A DNA stretch of 64,000 nt, taken from Motiliproteus sp963974645 (GTDB lineage: Bacteria > Pseudomonadota > Gammaproteobacteria > Pseudomonadales > Balneatricaceae). The first letter of the stretch is position 1. Each line of letters starts with the position of its first letter. Below the pieces are notes generated by a model, which saw nothing but the letters and a program-made list of their open reading frames with translations, was not told where the DNA came from and ran no database searches. A program made the position numbers and the translations under genes. Positions 8,597 through 17,055 of this stretch are shown piece after piece. The DNA lies in contig CAXBEA010000003.1 of NCBI GenBank assembly GCA_963974645.1, positions 17,920 through 81,919 of the forward strand. The letters are read 5' to 3'.

Positions 8597-9415
8597 ATGA
8601 AAAACACCAAGGATTACATCAGTTCTTTTTTTAACCAACTACTCCGCTCGCCACTCTGCCTTCTCTGCCATCGACCCAGCCAACAAGAACATCCGCTCTG
8701 CCACGGCTGCGAACAAGACCTACCCTGGCTGGACAACTACTGCCCGCAGTGCGCCGAACCACTATCAACACGTCTAACAACGGCCTCAGCGGCGTTGTCA
8801 AACACGAATGCAGCGGCAATTTTTTGCGGCCACTGTGTCAAGCAGCCTCCTGCTTTTAATCACACCTACGCACCTCTACGCTATGATTTTCCCGCCGATC
8901 TATTGATCCAGCGGATCAAACATCGTGCCGATTACCAGAGGATTGAGCTGCTCAGCCAGCTGTTTGTAAAAAAACTCCCACAGCTGACGATGCAATCCAA
9001 ACCGCACCAATTAATACCCGTACCGCTACACCCGAACCGTTTACGTCAGCGCGGTTATAATCAAGCTATTGAATTGGCCTACAGTATTGCTGCGCGTTTA
9101 CGTATACCGGTCAATACCCGCGCCTGCAGCAGACTGCTCGATACACCGCACCAACAGGGATTGAACGCTAAACAGCGGCGGCGTAATCTACGTCACGCGT
9201 TTAGTGTTGACCCGGAGCAACTCAAGATGATCGGCCCCTACCAACAGATCGCACTGATCGACGATGTCATGACCACAGGAACCACCGCTCAGGTATTAGC
9301 CGAGCAACTCAAAGAGGCTGGGGTCGAGCACGTCAGTGTCTGGTGCTTAGCCAGAACGCCCGCGGGCAGATTGCACCACTCAACTACCGACGACAAAAAT
9401 AGCGTCAAGCCTTGA
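8597..9415 (+). CDS. ComF family protein (phosphoribosyltransferase-like)
   Basis: ComF/GntX-type proteins support use of external DNA or transformation in several gammaproteobacteria; the precise activity is not settled. This 272-residue protein has an N-terminal double zinc-ribbon with Cys pairs (CLLC, CHGC, CPQC, CGHC) in the first ~85 residues. The C-terminal phosphoribosyltransferase-like domain contains the PRPP-binding loop IALIDDVMTTGTT. It is divergent from bioB, an arrangement also seen in Pseudomonas and enterics. The N-terminus is a little longer than usual and starts at the ATG inside the divergent promoter region. Confidence 0.88.
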   Translation: MKNTKDYISSFFNQLLRSPLCLLCHRPSQQEHPLCHGCEQDLPWLDNYCPQCAEPLSTRLTTASAALSNTNAAAIFCGHCVKQPPAFNHTYAPLRYDFPADLLIQRIKHRADYQRIELLSQLFVKKLPQLTMQSKPHQLIPVPLHPNRLRQRGYNQAIELAYSIAARLRIPVNTRACSRLLDTPHQQGLNAKQRRRNLRHAFSVDPEQLKMIGPYQQIALIDDVMTTGTTAQVLAEQLKEAGVEHVSVWCLARTPAGRLHHSTTDDKNSVKP

Positions 9416-9507
9416 TGAGGAAGCTATACCAAACTGAGTTACCATAGCGATCCGCTCTTGGGTCCAACCTGCCAGGAGATCATCAATGTGCAGCTACGGA
9501 AACGCTA

Positions 9508-9684
9508 ATGACAACGATTAACGAACATCCCTATTACACCCTAACCCCTGATCGGGTAGTGGCTGCTGTCGAGTCGATCGGCCACCTGGTAGACGCCCGT
9601 ATTTTTCCGCTTAACCGGTTAACTTATCTCAGCTCAAAGAGATCATCGCCATGCTTGAGTACACGGCAAAGTCATTCGATTTAG
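9508..9684 (+). pseudogene. N-terminal relic of a SrkA-like kinase gene
   Basis: A 58-codon frame starts at ATG 9508. Its first ~34 residues contain HPYYTLTPDRVVAAVES and later DARIFPLN. This matches the N-terminal pattern of stress response kinase A, where the intact gene downstream reads LTPDTIFDAIEAQGY with DGQYLALN. After about base 9610 the similarity stops and the frame ends at 9682-9684. A different frame then reads LSQLKEIIAMLEYTAKSF and more up to a stop near 9708, which I cannot assign. I read this as the stub of a decayed srkA copy next to the intact one. Confidence 0.5.
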
Positions 9685-9814
9685 TGATACCGGACCATTG
9701 GCGCTAACTAAGACCGCATCTAGGTATATAAAAAGCATCTAACCCTCCCCTGTAATTGGTCCAATGATAATTAAGCGGCCCATTTCAGCGCACACCAAAA
9801 CCATGAGTTGATAT

Positions 9815-10801
9815 ATGGCGCATGCATACAGCGAACTAACACCGGATACTATTTTTGACGCTATTGAAGCTCAAGGATATCGATGTGACGGGCAATATTT
9901 AGCTTTAAATAGTTACGAGAACAGAGTTTTTCAATTTGGTATTGAAGACGGCCAACCGATCATTGCGAAGTTTTATCGTCCTAATCGCTGGTCAAAAGAA
10001 CAGATCCTAGAAGAGCATGATTTTTGCTTAGAGCTCGCGGCTGCTGAGTGGCCCGTTGTCCCACCGTTAAAAGCACAGAACGGCTGTACGCTCCATGATC
10101 ATGGCAAATTTAAATTCGCGCTATTTGAACGTAAAGGAGGACGAACTCCAGAACTCGATGACCTGGATAATCTAGAGGCGCTAGGGCGTCAACTAGGACG
10201 ACTCCACGCGGTCGGTTCGCTGAAGCCTTTCAACAAGCGGCCTCAAATCGACATTGAAAGCTACGGCATTAAAAGTAGAGAGTTTTTGCTAAGTAATGAC
10301 TTCATACCAGACTCGTTAGTGGCTGCATATGAAACGCTTAGCAAAGATCTTATAGATACCGTCACGCGCAAATTCCATGATAACCCCTATGAGATATTAC
10401 GCTTGCACGGCGACTGCCATGCTGGAAATATCCTTTGGCGTGATGAAGCCCCCCTATTCGTCGACTTTGACGATTGTCGATCTGGTCCTGCCATTCAAGA
10501 CCTATGGTTATTGCTCAACGGTGATAGAGGTCAACAACGACTACAGTTGGAAACCATTCTGGAAGGCTATGAGCTATTCCATGATTTTGATAATCGTGAA
10601 TTGCATCTAGTGGAAAGTCTCCGGACGCTCAGAATGATGCACTATGCAGCATGGTTAGCCCGCAGATGGTCCGACCCCGCTTTTCCTATGGCTTTTCCAT
10701 GGTTCAATACAGAACGCTATTGGGGGGAGCATATCATTAGCCTCAGAGAGCAATTATCAGAACTACAAGAACCTCCTTTGCAGCGAATAACAGCGTTTTA
10801 A
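9815..10801 (+). CDS. srkA: Stress response kinase A (YihE/RdoA family)
   Basis: SrkA is a cytoplasmic Ser/Thr protein kinase that protects cells from stress-induced death in E. coli, where it acts in the Cpx regulon. The 328-residue protein has an aminoglycoside-phosphotransferase-like fold. LNSYENRVFQFG forms the N-lobe glycine-poor loop, IIAKFYRPNRWS holds the ATP-binding Lys, HGDCHAGNILW is the catalytic loop and DFDD the metal-binding motif. Length and motifs are standard. The gene looks more AT-rich than the flanking bio genes, and a relic of another srkA-like N-terminus lies just upstream. The upstream gap lacks dsbA, the usual partner in enterics. Confidence 0.93.
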   Translation: MAHAYSELTPDTIFDAIEAQGYRCDGQYLALNSYENRVFQFGIEDGQPIIAKFYRPNRWSKEQILEEHDFCLELAAAEWPVVPPLKAQNGCTLHDHGKFKFALFERKGGRTPELDDLDNLEALGRQLGRLHAVGSLKPFNKRPQIDIESYGIKSREFLLSNDFIPDSLVAAYETLSKDLIDTVTRKFHDNPYEILRLHGDCHAGNILWRDEAPLFVDFDDCRSGPAIQDLWLLLNGDRGQQRLQLETILEGYELFHDFDNRELHLVESLRTLRMMHYAAWLARRWSDPAFPMAFPWFNTERYWGEHIISLREQLSELQEPPLQRITAF

Positions 10802-10908
10802 ATATGCCTAGCTGCGGCAGCAATCCATTTTAGTACCTGCAAACGATCAATGAATTGGACACTGAAAGTCACCTGCTGTTAAGTCGTATTGGTTATGACC
10901 CTAGTAGG

Positions 10909-10949
10909 AAAAAATCCGCGTGGGCGCGGTGATATTTACCCACGCGGAT
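10909..10949 (-). terminator. Rho-independent terminator of the M16C protease gene
   Basis: The arms ATCCGCGTGGG (10914-10924) and CCCACGCGGAT (10939-10949) pair perfectly over 11 bases. Read on the minus strand, the hairpin is followed by a run of T's (AAAAAA at 10908-10913 on the plus strand). It lies just after the stop of the leftward protease gene. Confidence 0.8.
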
Positions 10950-10952
10950 CAC

Positions 10953-13910
10953 TCATACCTTGAACAGTTGGTAGCCGCCGGTTGCCAACGTCTCCGCTTG
11001 CTTAGGATCGGTAATCACCGCCACGCTGGCCGGTTGATCTTTTAGGTAGAGCTCGGCGACCCGCTGCAGATCGGCGAGACGCACGGTTAATATCCGTGCG
11101 CGGAACGCTTTTCTATGTGCGGGGGTACGGCCAAACAATGCGCTGTGGTAGGCCTGCTTGGCCTCACCCGATGGAGATCCTGGCTTGTCGATACTACTGA
11201 CCACACCCAGTACGGCTTCTTCAAGACGGCTGGAAGCATGCTCTGTTTCCAGCAACCAACTGACAGACCGATCAAAATCAGTCAAGGTTTCTTCAATCCG
11301 CGGATCTCGATAAGAGAAGAAGCGGAAGCACGCGCTCGAAGAGTCTTGACTGGCACCCGAACCGTACGCCCCACCCTGTTCTCGAATAGCACGATGGAGA
11401 AATCCGTTGCGCAAGAATTCGCCCAGCACGGTCAACGCTGCTGCATCAGCATGCTCAACCGTCACCGTCGCATAGGCTTTGGCGCAGAAGTTTACCTGGG
11501 TATTGGTACTCCAGACCTGCTTCACAGCTTCTCTAACCGGTGCCAGTGAAAACGCCTCAAAGGGGGTACTTTGCGGCAGTGCTGACCAATGCTGTTCCAG
11601 GGTCAAGTCCAGCTCATCGCGCCGTGCTGGCTCTGCAATAGTAAGAAAATGCCTGGGAGCCTGGAGTAACAACTGGTGAATCTCAGCCAACTGCTGAGCC
11701 AGCTGCTGCAGCTCCTTTGGATCTTGCAACCTAGCGTCAAGCTGTTTCAGATGGGTAATACTCTGCAATCCCTGCTGACGATCGGCAAGCAGCGCTGCCG
11801 GACTGTAATGGCTCGAAGCCGCCATCATCGCCAAGCCGTGACCACTACCCGTGATGCTCTGCTGCTTACGGGCTAATTTTTGCGCCATCAATTCGCGAAT
11901 TTTGCCATGCTCATCGAAGCGCAGCTGGGTAAAGGTGGTGTTCATCAGCTCCGCCAGATTGGCGGCATTGTGGACCAGCGCCTTACCCGACAGGGTGAAA
12001 TAACCGGTTACTTTCTGTTCGTCCTTGATAGCGCCACGCACCGAAGTGTAGGCGCGGATACCACCAGAAACACTGGCCTGCCAAGCCTGAGCTTCGGGAT
12101 AGCTGCGTTCTCCGCAACCCAGCTCTGTCAGGCAACTGGTGTAAAAAGGCAGCATCTGTAGCTGGGCATCACTGAGTTTTGGCAGTTCAACCAGTAGCTG
12201 CTGGTACACCAGGCCGTTAGTGCCACGGCCGTAAAAGATACGCTTACCGCAGCTGAGGGTTTTCGACTCGCCTTCAGGAATCATCACGTCAGACGGCACA
12301 TCTACCAGGCCCACCTTCGGCAGTATCGACTCATCATCAACCTGATTCTGACGCGCCTTGAGTGCGCTGGCTTGGTCAAGCAGCAACTGTTGCTGCTCGG
12401 CACTGAGCGTCGACTTGATCGCAGCGAGGCGATCCGCCTCAGCCTGGTCACGGCGCTTCGCCAGCTGAGTATCGGGACGCAGGGTCAGGCGCACCCGATG
12501 CTGGTTATCCAACAGCAGTCGCTTGACCTGTTGCTGGATATAATCGGGCTGCTGGATTTTCTGATGCAGCGACGCCAACACGGGATCTAGATTGATCGCT
12601 GCAACCGGATCACCGCGATGCACCGCTGCTCCCAAACCGCTTAGCATCAGCTGCAAACCGTAAGGATAGCTGTCACCACCGATCTCGCGCTGACTCAACT
12701 CCAACTGGTGCAGTGCAGCTTCAACCTGGGATTGTGGAACACCGGTCTCCACCACCTGCTCTAACACTTGCAACACCATCGCCTCGATGGCGTCAGCCTG
12801 CTCCGGTTCAGAACCCTCCATACCGCACATAAAACTCATCTCGCGGTTGGAATCTTCCAGCCCGCACAGCGGTGAGGGCGCGCTGCCAAGATCCGATGAC
12901 TCTAGCGCATAGCGCAGTGGAGAGGCGCTGTTGTCGAGTAACACCTGGGATAACAGATGCGCCTCCAGCTGCTGCCCCAGATCGTTGCTATTGCCTAACA
13001 GCCAACCCAGCACGACGTGCGTTTTAGCCGAGGCGTCATCATCTTCGAGCGGATAGGCCTCCTCCACCCGTATCGGTGAAAAATAGCGCTGCTCGTCGCC
13101 GACCGAGATCTGTTCCGATTGCGCTTTAAAACGACTCAGCGCCTCGGTCTCGAAACGCTGCTGCAATTCACTGGCCGGTAAATCACCAAAGGTCATAAAG
13201 ACCGCATTGCTGGGATGGTAGTGACTGGCGTAAAACCCCTTGAGCTGTTCGTAGCTCAGGCTGGGGATCACTTCAGGGTCGCCGCCACTGTTATAATGGT
13301 AGGTCGTGCTCTGAAATAGATGCTTGGTCATCGTCTGCCACAGCAGGCTGACAGGCGAGCTCATCGCCCCTTTCATCTCGTTGTAGACCACGCCTTTATA
13401 AACTAACGCTGACGCCTTGTTACCTTCTTCGGAAAATTCGATCCGATGCCCTTCCTGAGCAAAATCAAGTTTGTCCAGACGGCTAAAAAAGACCGCATCC
13501 AGATAGACATCCAGCAGGTTGAAGAAGTCTTTGCGGTTTTGACTGGCGAATGGATAGGCGGTCCAGTCAGAGCTGGTGAACGCATTCATAAAGGTATTCA
13601 GCGAGCGCCGGGTCATCATAAAGAAGGGGTCACGTACCGGATACTTTTCACTGCCACAGAGGCTGGTGTGCTCCAAAATATGCGCCACACCGGTAGAGTC
13701 CTGAGGGATCGTGCGCAGCGCAACCAGAAACACATTCTCGCTGTTATCAGCCGCAATATGGTAATGTTTGGCACCGGTCTCTTTATGACGATACTCGGCG
13801 ATCTCTATCCCCAGCGATTCGATTAACTGGTGACGTTCAAACTCAAAACTGGAAAAGGGTTTAAGGGCGGCTGTAAGGGTATCGATTGAGCGTGAAGATT
13901 GACTACTCAT
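10953..13910 (-). CDS. Insulinase-family (M16C) metalloprotease, PreP-like
   Basis: This large protein belongs to peptidase family M16C, which includes the presequence protease PreP and degrades peptides within a closed chamber. I prefer the ATG at 13910 (985 residues), because the extra 23 residues of the start at 13979 are unlike the family and overlap the neighbouring gene's end. The inverted zinc motif HxxEH is HILEH at about 77-81, followed by SEKYPVRDPFFMM, a family hallmark. The M16C-associated linker and second M16 half follow. There is no clear signal peptide, so it is likely cytoplasmic. An SDR gene lies directly upstream on the same strand. Confidence 0.9.
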   Translation of the reverse strand: MSSQSSRSIDTLTAALKPFSSFEFERHQLIESLGIEIAEYRHKETGAKHYHIAADNSENVFLVALRTIPQDSTGVAHILEHTSLCGSEKYPVRDPFFMMTRRSLNTFMNAFTSSDWTAYPFASQNRKDFFNLLDVYLDAVFFSRLDKLDFAQEGHRIEFSEEGNKASALVYKGVVYNEMKGAMSSPVSLLWQTMTKHLFQSTTYHYNSGGDPEVIPSLSYEQLKGFYASHYHPSNAVFMTFGDLPASELQQRFETEALSRFKAQSEQISVGDEQRYFSPIRVEEAYPLEDDDASAKTHVVLGWLLGNSNDLGQQLEAHLLSQVLLDNSASPLRYALESSDLGSAPSPLCGLEDSNREMSFMCGMEGSEPEQADAIEAMVLQVLEQVVETGVPQSQVEAALHQLELSQREIGGDSYPYGLQLMLSGLGAAVHRGDPVAAINLDPVLASLHQKIQQPDYIQQQVKRLLLDNQHRVRLTLRPDTQLAKRRDQAEADRLAAIKSTLSAEQQQLLLDQASALKARQNQVDDESILPKVGLVDVPSDVMIPEGESKTLSCGKRIFYGRGTNGLVYQQLLVELPKLSDAQLQMLPFYTSCLTELGCGERSYPEAQAWQASVSGGIRAYTSVRGAIKDEQKVTGYFTLSGKALVHNAANLAELMNTTFTQLRFDEHGKIRELMAQKLARKQQSITGSGHGLAMMAASSHYSPAALLADRQQGLQSITHLKQLDARLQDPKELQQLAQQLAEIHQLLLQAPRHFLTIAEPARRDELDLTLEQHWSALPQSTPFEAFSLAPVREAVKQVWSTNTQVNFCAKAYATVTVEHADAAALTVLGEFLRNGFLHRAIREQGGAYGSGASQDSSSACFRFFSYRDPRIEETLTDFDRSVSWLLETEHASSRLEEAVLGVVSSIDKPGSPSGEAKQAYHSALFGRTPAHRKAFRARILTVRLADLQRVAELYLKDQPASVAVITDPKQAETLATGGYQLFKV

Positions 13911-13978
13911 TAGTGCGGGGTGTCCTGTGTTAATCACTTTAATTTTATTATCCGAATTGCTAACCACCAGAGACATCA

Positions 13979-14830
13979 CTAACCCCGCGCCAATATTCGA
14001 TCCAACAGCGCGGTGGGTAGTACCCGTTTAAGAAACGCAAACAGATAGGTGGGTGCGGTAACATAGTAGCGGTTTTTAGGTCGCCGTGCTGCAAGCGCTT
14101 TAACGACTTTATCTGCAACCGCATCCGCAGACAAAGTAAACCGGCCACTGAGTCCTGGCTTACTCAATCGTGACTCCATCAACATATAAGCCTGACGATG
14201 AACACTCTGCTCCGGCTCCACATGGCGCAGAAAAGCCTCGCGAGCATGCTGACGAAAACGGCTATCAATAGGCCCCGGCTCGATCAAAACAATATCGATG
14301 CCACTGCCTCGCAGTTCAAGCCGCAAGGTATCTGCCATCGCTTCCAGGGCAAACTTGGATGCATTGTATGCACCTCGGTAAGGCATACACACCAACCCCA
14401 GCACCGAACTATTGAAGATAATCCGCCCATGCCCCTGTGCACGCATCAGGGGGAGAATCAGATTGTTAAGTTCATGCCAGCCAAACAGGTTAGTCTCAAA
14501 CTGCTGCCGTAATGCCGCACGGCTCAGATCCTCCAGGGCGCCTGCCTGGCCGTAGGCACCATTATGGAAGACCGCATCAAGACGGCCACCCGTCTGCGCT
14601 ATGACCCAGTCGATAGCCGAAGATATTGAGTCTGAGCTATCCAGATCGAGCTGGCTGGCAGCAAAGCCGAGATGCTTTAATCGATCAACATCCTCGCCGT
14701 TGCGTGCAGTAGCCAGGACCTGAAAATCCAGCCCTTTAAGCCGCTGTGCAGTTGCAAAACCTATCCCCGATGAACAGCCGGTTATTAAGATGCTTTTAAT
14801 CTGCGTTACCCCTCTGGCGTTTTTATCCAA
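13979..14830 (-). CDS. Short-chain dehydrogenase/reductase (SDR)
   Basis: This is a classical SDR oxidoreductase of 283 residues. The dinucleotide-binding motif TGCSSGIG is at about 17-24, the catalytic Ser is near 141, and the YNASK motif gives Tyr155 and Lys159. TARN after the second strand suggests NADP(H) preference. The C-terminal ~40 residues contain a hydrophobic stretch (YLFAFLKRVLPTALLDRIL), common in membrane-associated SDRs. The substrate is unknown. It lies upstream of the M16C protease on the same strand and the two may share a transcript. Confidence 0.88.
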   Translation of the reverse strand: MDKNARGVTQIKSILITGCSSGIGFATAQRLKGLDFQVLATARNGEDVDRLKHLGFAASQLDLDSSDSISSAIDWVIAQTGGRLDAVFHNGAYGQAGALEDLSRAALRQQFETNLFGWHELNNLILPLMRAQGHGRIIFNSSVLGLVCMPYRGAYNASKFALEAMADTLRLELRGSGIDIVLIEPGPIDSRFRQHAREAFLRHVEPEQSVHRQAYMLMESRLSKPGLSGRFTLSADAVADKVVKALAARRPKNRYYVTAPTYLFAFLKRVLPTALLDRILARG

Positions 14831-14884
14831 GATCTTTACAGCAATTATTTTTAAAGACTTTATGCCCCAGATACGGGAATGACA

Positions 14885-14913
14885 TTGACATTTTCAGGTG
14901 CTCAATTTATAGT
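14885..14913 (+). promoter_or_regulatory. Strong sigma-70 type promoter of the phasin gene
   Basis: TTGACA (14885-14890) and TATAGT (14908-14913) are separated by exactly 17 bases. Eleven of 12 hexamer positions match consensus. It lies about 75 bases upstream of the phasin start codon and is the best promoter in the window. Confidence 0.75.
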
Positions 14914-14989
14914 CAGACCATCTTTTGTTGCATCGCAACAATGCGTTTGTATTAAACCTTTATAACTTGCCTGATGATGGAGCACGTCC

Positions 14990-15799
14990 ATGTACGAATC
15001 AACTTTTGAAAACGTCAAATCCAGCTTTCAGCCGCTGATCGAACTGGCTGAGCTGAATCGCAAGACTCTGGAAAAAATGACCTCGGTTCAGACTAGCTAT
15101 CTGACCGATTGCATCAGCACCAGCATCAAACAAGTTAAATCTCTGGCTGAATCAGGTAGCCCACAGCGTGCCACTGAACTTTCATTCGAGATGATTAAAG
15201 AGTTTGAAAACAAGCTAGCCGGTGCTACCGAGCAAAATATAGCTGCGCTGCACGAACTGCGAACCGCCTATAGCGCCCTGATGAATGGCAGTTGTTCAGA
15301 CAATTATGCGCGCGTCACAGAGCTATATAGTCTGAAAGAGACCTTTGCTGTTCCTGGATTCAATGTTGTTGCAACGCCAAGTGCTGCGCCTGCCCAGAAA
15401 GCTACAGTGACAAAAACGCCTGCTATAAAAGCCGTTGTTGCTAAGAAAGCCTCTGCGGCTAAAGACCCCGTCGTAACTGAAAAGGTTGTAGCTGAAAAGG
15501 TTGTAGCTGAGGCTGTTGAAGCAAAAACAGTAGAAACAAAGGCAGTTGAAGCCAAAGTTGTTGAGACTAAGCCAGCAATCAAACCCGCACAAACGACTCC
15601 TGCCAAGGCAGAGGTTGTTGAAACTAAGCCGACCCCTGCTCCAGTTGCGCCAGCCGTAGCCGTTGCTGAAGAGGTCAAGCCTAAAACCGCACCCGTTAAA
15701 GCAGCTGAAGCTACGCCTAAAGCAGCAGTAAAACGCGCAGCAGCCAAGCCCTCTGTTAAGAAAGCCGCGGCAAAATCTGCTGCGGTAAAAAAGCGCTAA
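14990..15799 (+). CDS. Phasin family protein with PhaF-like Ala/Lys/Pro-rich tail
   Basis: Phasins coat polyhydroxyalkanoate granules. Residues 1 to about 110 form the helical Phasin_2 region, with FQPLIELAELNRKTLEKMT near the N-terminus. From about 125 to 269 the protein is a low-complexity tail of Ala, Lys, Val, Pro and Glu, ending in KPSVKKAAAKSAAVKKR. Such tails in PhaF bind DNA non-specifically and help granule segregation. The middle of the tail is Glu-rich with tandem EKVVA units (a perfect 15-base DNA repeat at 15479-15508), so charge is mixed. No pha genes are in the window. The upstream TTGACA-N17-TATAGT promoter suggests high expression. Confidence 0.85.
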   Translation: MYESTFENVKSSFQPLIELAELNRKTLEKMTSVQTSYLTDCISTSIKQVKSLAESGSPQRATELSFEMIKEFENKLAGATEQNIAALHELRTAYSALMNGSCSDNYARVTELYSLKETFAVPGFNVVATPSAAPAQKATVTKTPAIKAVVAKKASAAKDPVVTEKVVAEKVVAEAVEAKTVETKAVEAKVVETKPAIKPAQTTPAKAEVVETKPTPAPVAPAVAVAEEVKPKTAPVKAAEATPKAAVKRAAAKPSVKKAAAKSAAVKKR

Positions 15800-15811
15800 A
15801 CGCGGATTAAG

Positions 15812-15866
15812 GTAACCGGTCAGATCTGTATCGGGATATCAACCCCTCCTCAGAATGACCGGTTAC
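15812..15866. repeat. Inverted repeat after the phasin gene
   Basis: GTAACCGGTCA (15812-15822) is followed by its perfect complement TGACCGGTTAC (15856-15866) after a 33-base spacer. There is no T-run, so a simple terminator is not supported. It lies 13 bases after the phasin stop and at the 3' edge of the decayed NERD gene. Confidence 0.5.
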
Positions 15867-15869
15867 ATA

Positions 15870-16185
15870 GTTCCGGCGAAAGTGGTACTGAACTTTAGAC
15901 TTGTGCCTGAAGATTTGTTGAGTCCAATGGGGCTGTTTAACTGAACCAAAGATCCAACCCTTCATGTTCTTGGTTTCGATTACGAAGACACCAAATCGAG
16001 ATTCAATGATGTCATCAATCTGAGTGGTACTGTTTTCTGCCCAGTAAAAACTTAGCAGCCAGGTTCACCTGAACCTCGCCAATGACGCCCTTGAACCAAG
16101 GTGTACGAGACAAGCCAACAAGCAGGAAGAGCGGTATCAGATACCAAAATTCCAATAGAGCTGTGTAGATAGGCGTGAAGTCCAT
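15870..16185 (-). pseudogene. Decayed NERD-domain (nuclease-related) gene
   Basis: Reading the minus strand from ATG 16185 gives a hydrophobic N-terminal segment (WYLIPLFLLVGL) and then TPWFKGVIGEVQVNLAAKF, the start of a NERD domain. The frame hits a TGA after about 56 codons. A shifted frame continues directly with QIDDIIESRFGVFVIETKN and MKGWIFGS, the rest of the NERD core. The usual segment between the two parts appears deleted. Similarity fades near 15870. NERD domains relate to nucleases, and intact homologues are membrane-anchored proteins of about 200 residues or more. The exact 3' border is uncertain. Confidence 0.75.
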
Positions 16186-16500
16186 TTCCTTACCCTGCTA
16201 GATGCCCATTTTCTACAATGGATTAATAGACTCAGAGTATGCCAATAAACACAGAGAACACCATCTCTGTTTTGATGGGGATGTACCTTGATGCTCCGTG
16301 CAGGAGTTCTTTTCCGTGCTTTATGTAGAACAAGGAAGGTATGGCAACTTTAGATGCCTGTTAGGCCGTGGATGCCCACTTAAGCAGTCGATAGCTACGC
16401 TATCACCGGCTGAAGTCGGGCTGAATTAAGTAAAAAGATATAGGAAGGGGTAAAGGCAACATGAATTTCACTGCCCTACATACGCCCTACAGAGCAGAAA

Positions 16501-16529
16501 CAAAAAAGCCCAAGACAAGGCTTGGGCTT
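16501..16529 (-). terminator. Rho-independent terminator downstream of tRNA-Val
   Basis: AAGCCCAAG (16506-16514) and CTTGGGCTT (16521-16529) form a 9-bp stem with a 6-base loop. On the minus strand a T-run follows (plus-strand A's at 16502-16507). It lies 28 bases beyond the 3' end of tRNA-Val and fits termination of that transcript. Confidence 0.8.
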
Positions 16530-16556
16530 CTATGCTGTTGTTTTACCAACAAATAT

Positions 16557-16633
<77 letters not shown>

Positions 16634-17055
16634 GTTGTTAACGTGAGGCGTATTATAAAGTTCCTTTCAATTTTGACAACCCTTAGATCCAAAAATAGTT
16701 ACCCGTTCGCTCGCCATTGTAATCTACTGATTTTTCCTAATAAACTCCACTGAACCGTCGATAATGAGCGCGCCTCTTGTGCTGAGTTTAATCTGGCACT
16801 TCATTCCTGCTGGAATTCGGTTTTTCGGCTTGGGCAAGTTCAAGCTCACTCGAATGTCCCCGAGACTGCATCCAGCACCCGACCGACGATGGCCGCTTTT
16901 ATTGCGCAAGACATTACCTGCCTGTTTTTATTGGACAGTTCTGATAAAGCGCTTACTATTAAGGACTAAGCGACTCTAATATTTAAAGCCACAACAAGGA
17001 GTGTTACCTCGACAACCTAGCCCTGAGTCGCCTGAATTTAGGGGCAATAATAACA
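16634..17055. other. Intergenic stretch without a supported gene
   Basis: These 422 bases separate tRNA-Val from the first GGDEF gene. They must hold the promoters of both. A short minus-strand frame at 16724-16909 ending in GALIIDGSVEFIRKNQ looks protein-like but begins only with TTG, has no ribosome site and resembles nothing I know. I see no repeats or RNA structure. Confidence 0.4.

Noticed and set aside
8477..8597. BirA operator in the bio promoter region
   Set aside because: No pair of TTGTAAACC-like half sites at the right spacing could be seen; TGTCAACTT alone is not enough.
15304..15747. Long minus-strand frame opposite the phasin gene
   Set aside because: It is a low-complexity Ala/Thr/Ser shadow caused by the repetitive phasin tail.
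16724..16909. Minus-strand frame of 61 codons ending in IIDGSVEFIRKNQ
   Set aside because: It looks protein-like, but has only a TTG start, no ribosome site and no family I recognise; it could be a gene scrap.
16764..16979. Plus-strand frame of 71 codons in the same gap
   Set aside because: It is the shadow of the opposite frame, rich in Arg and Leu, with no ribosome site.
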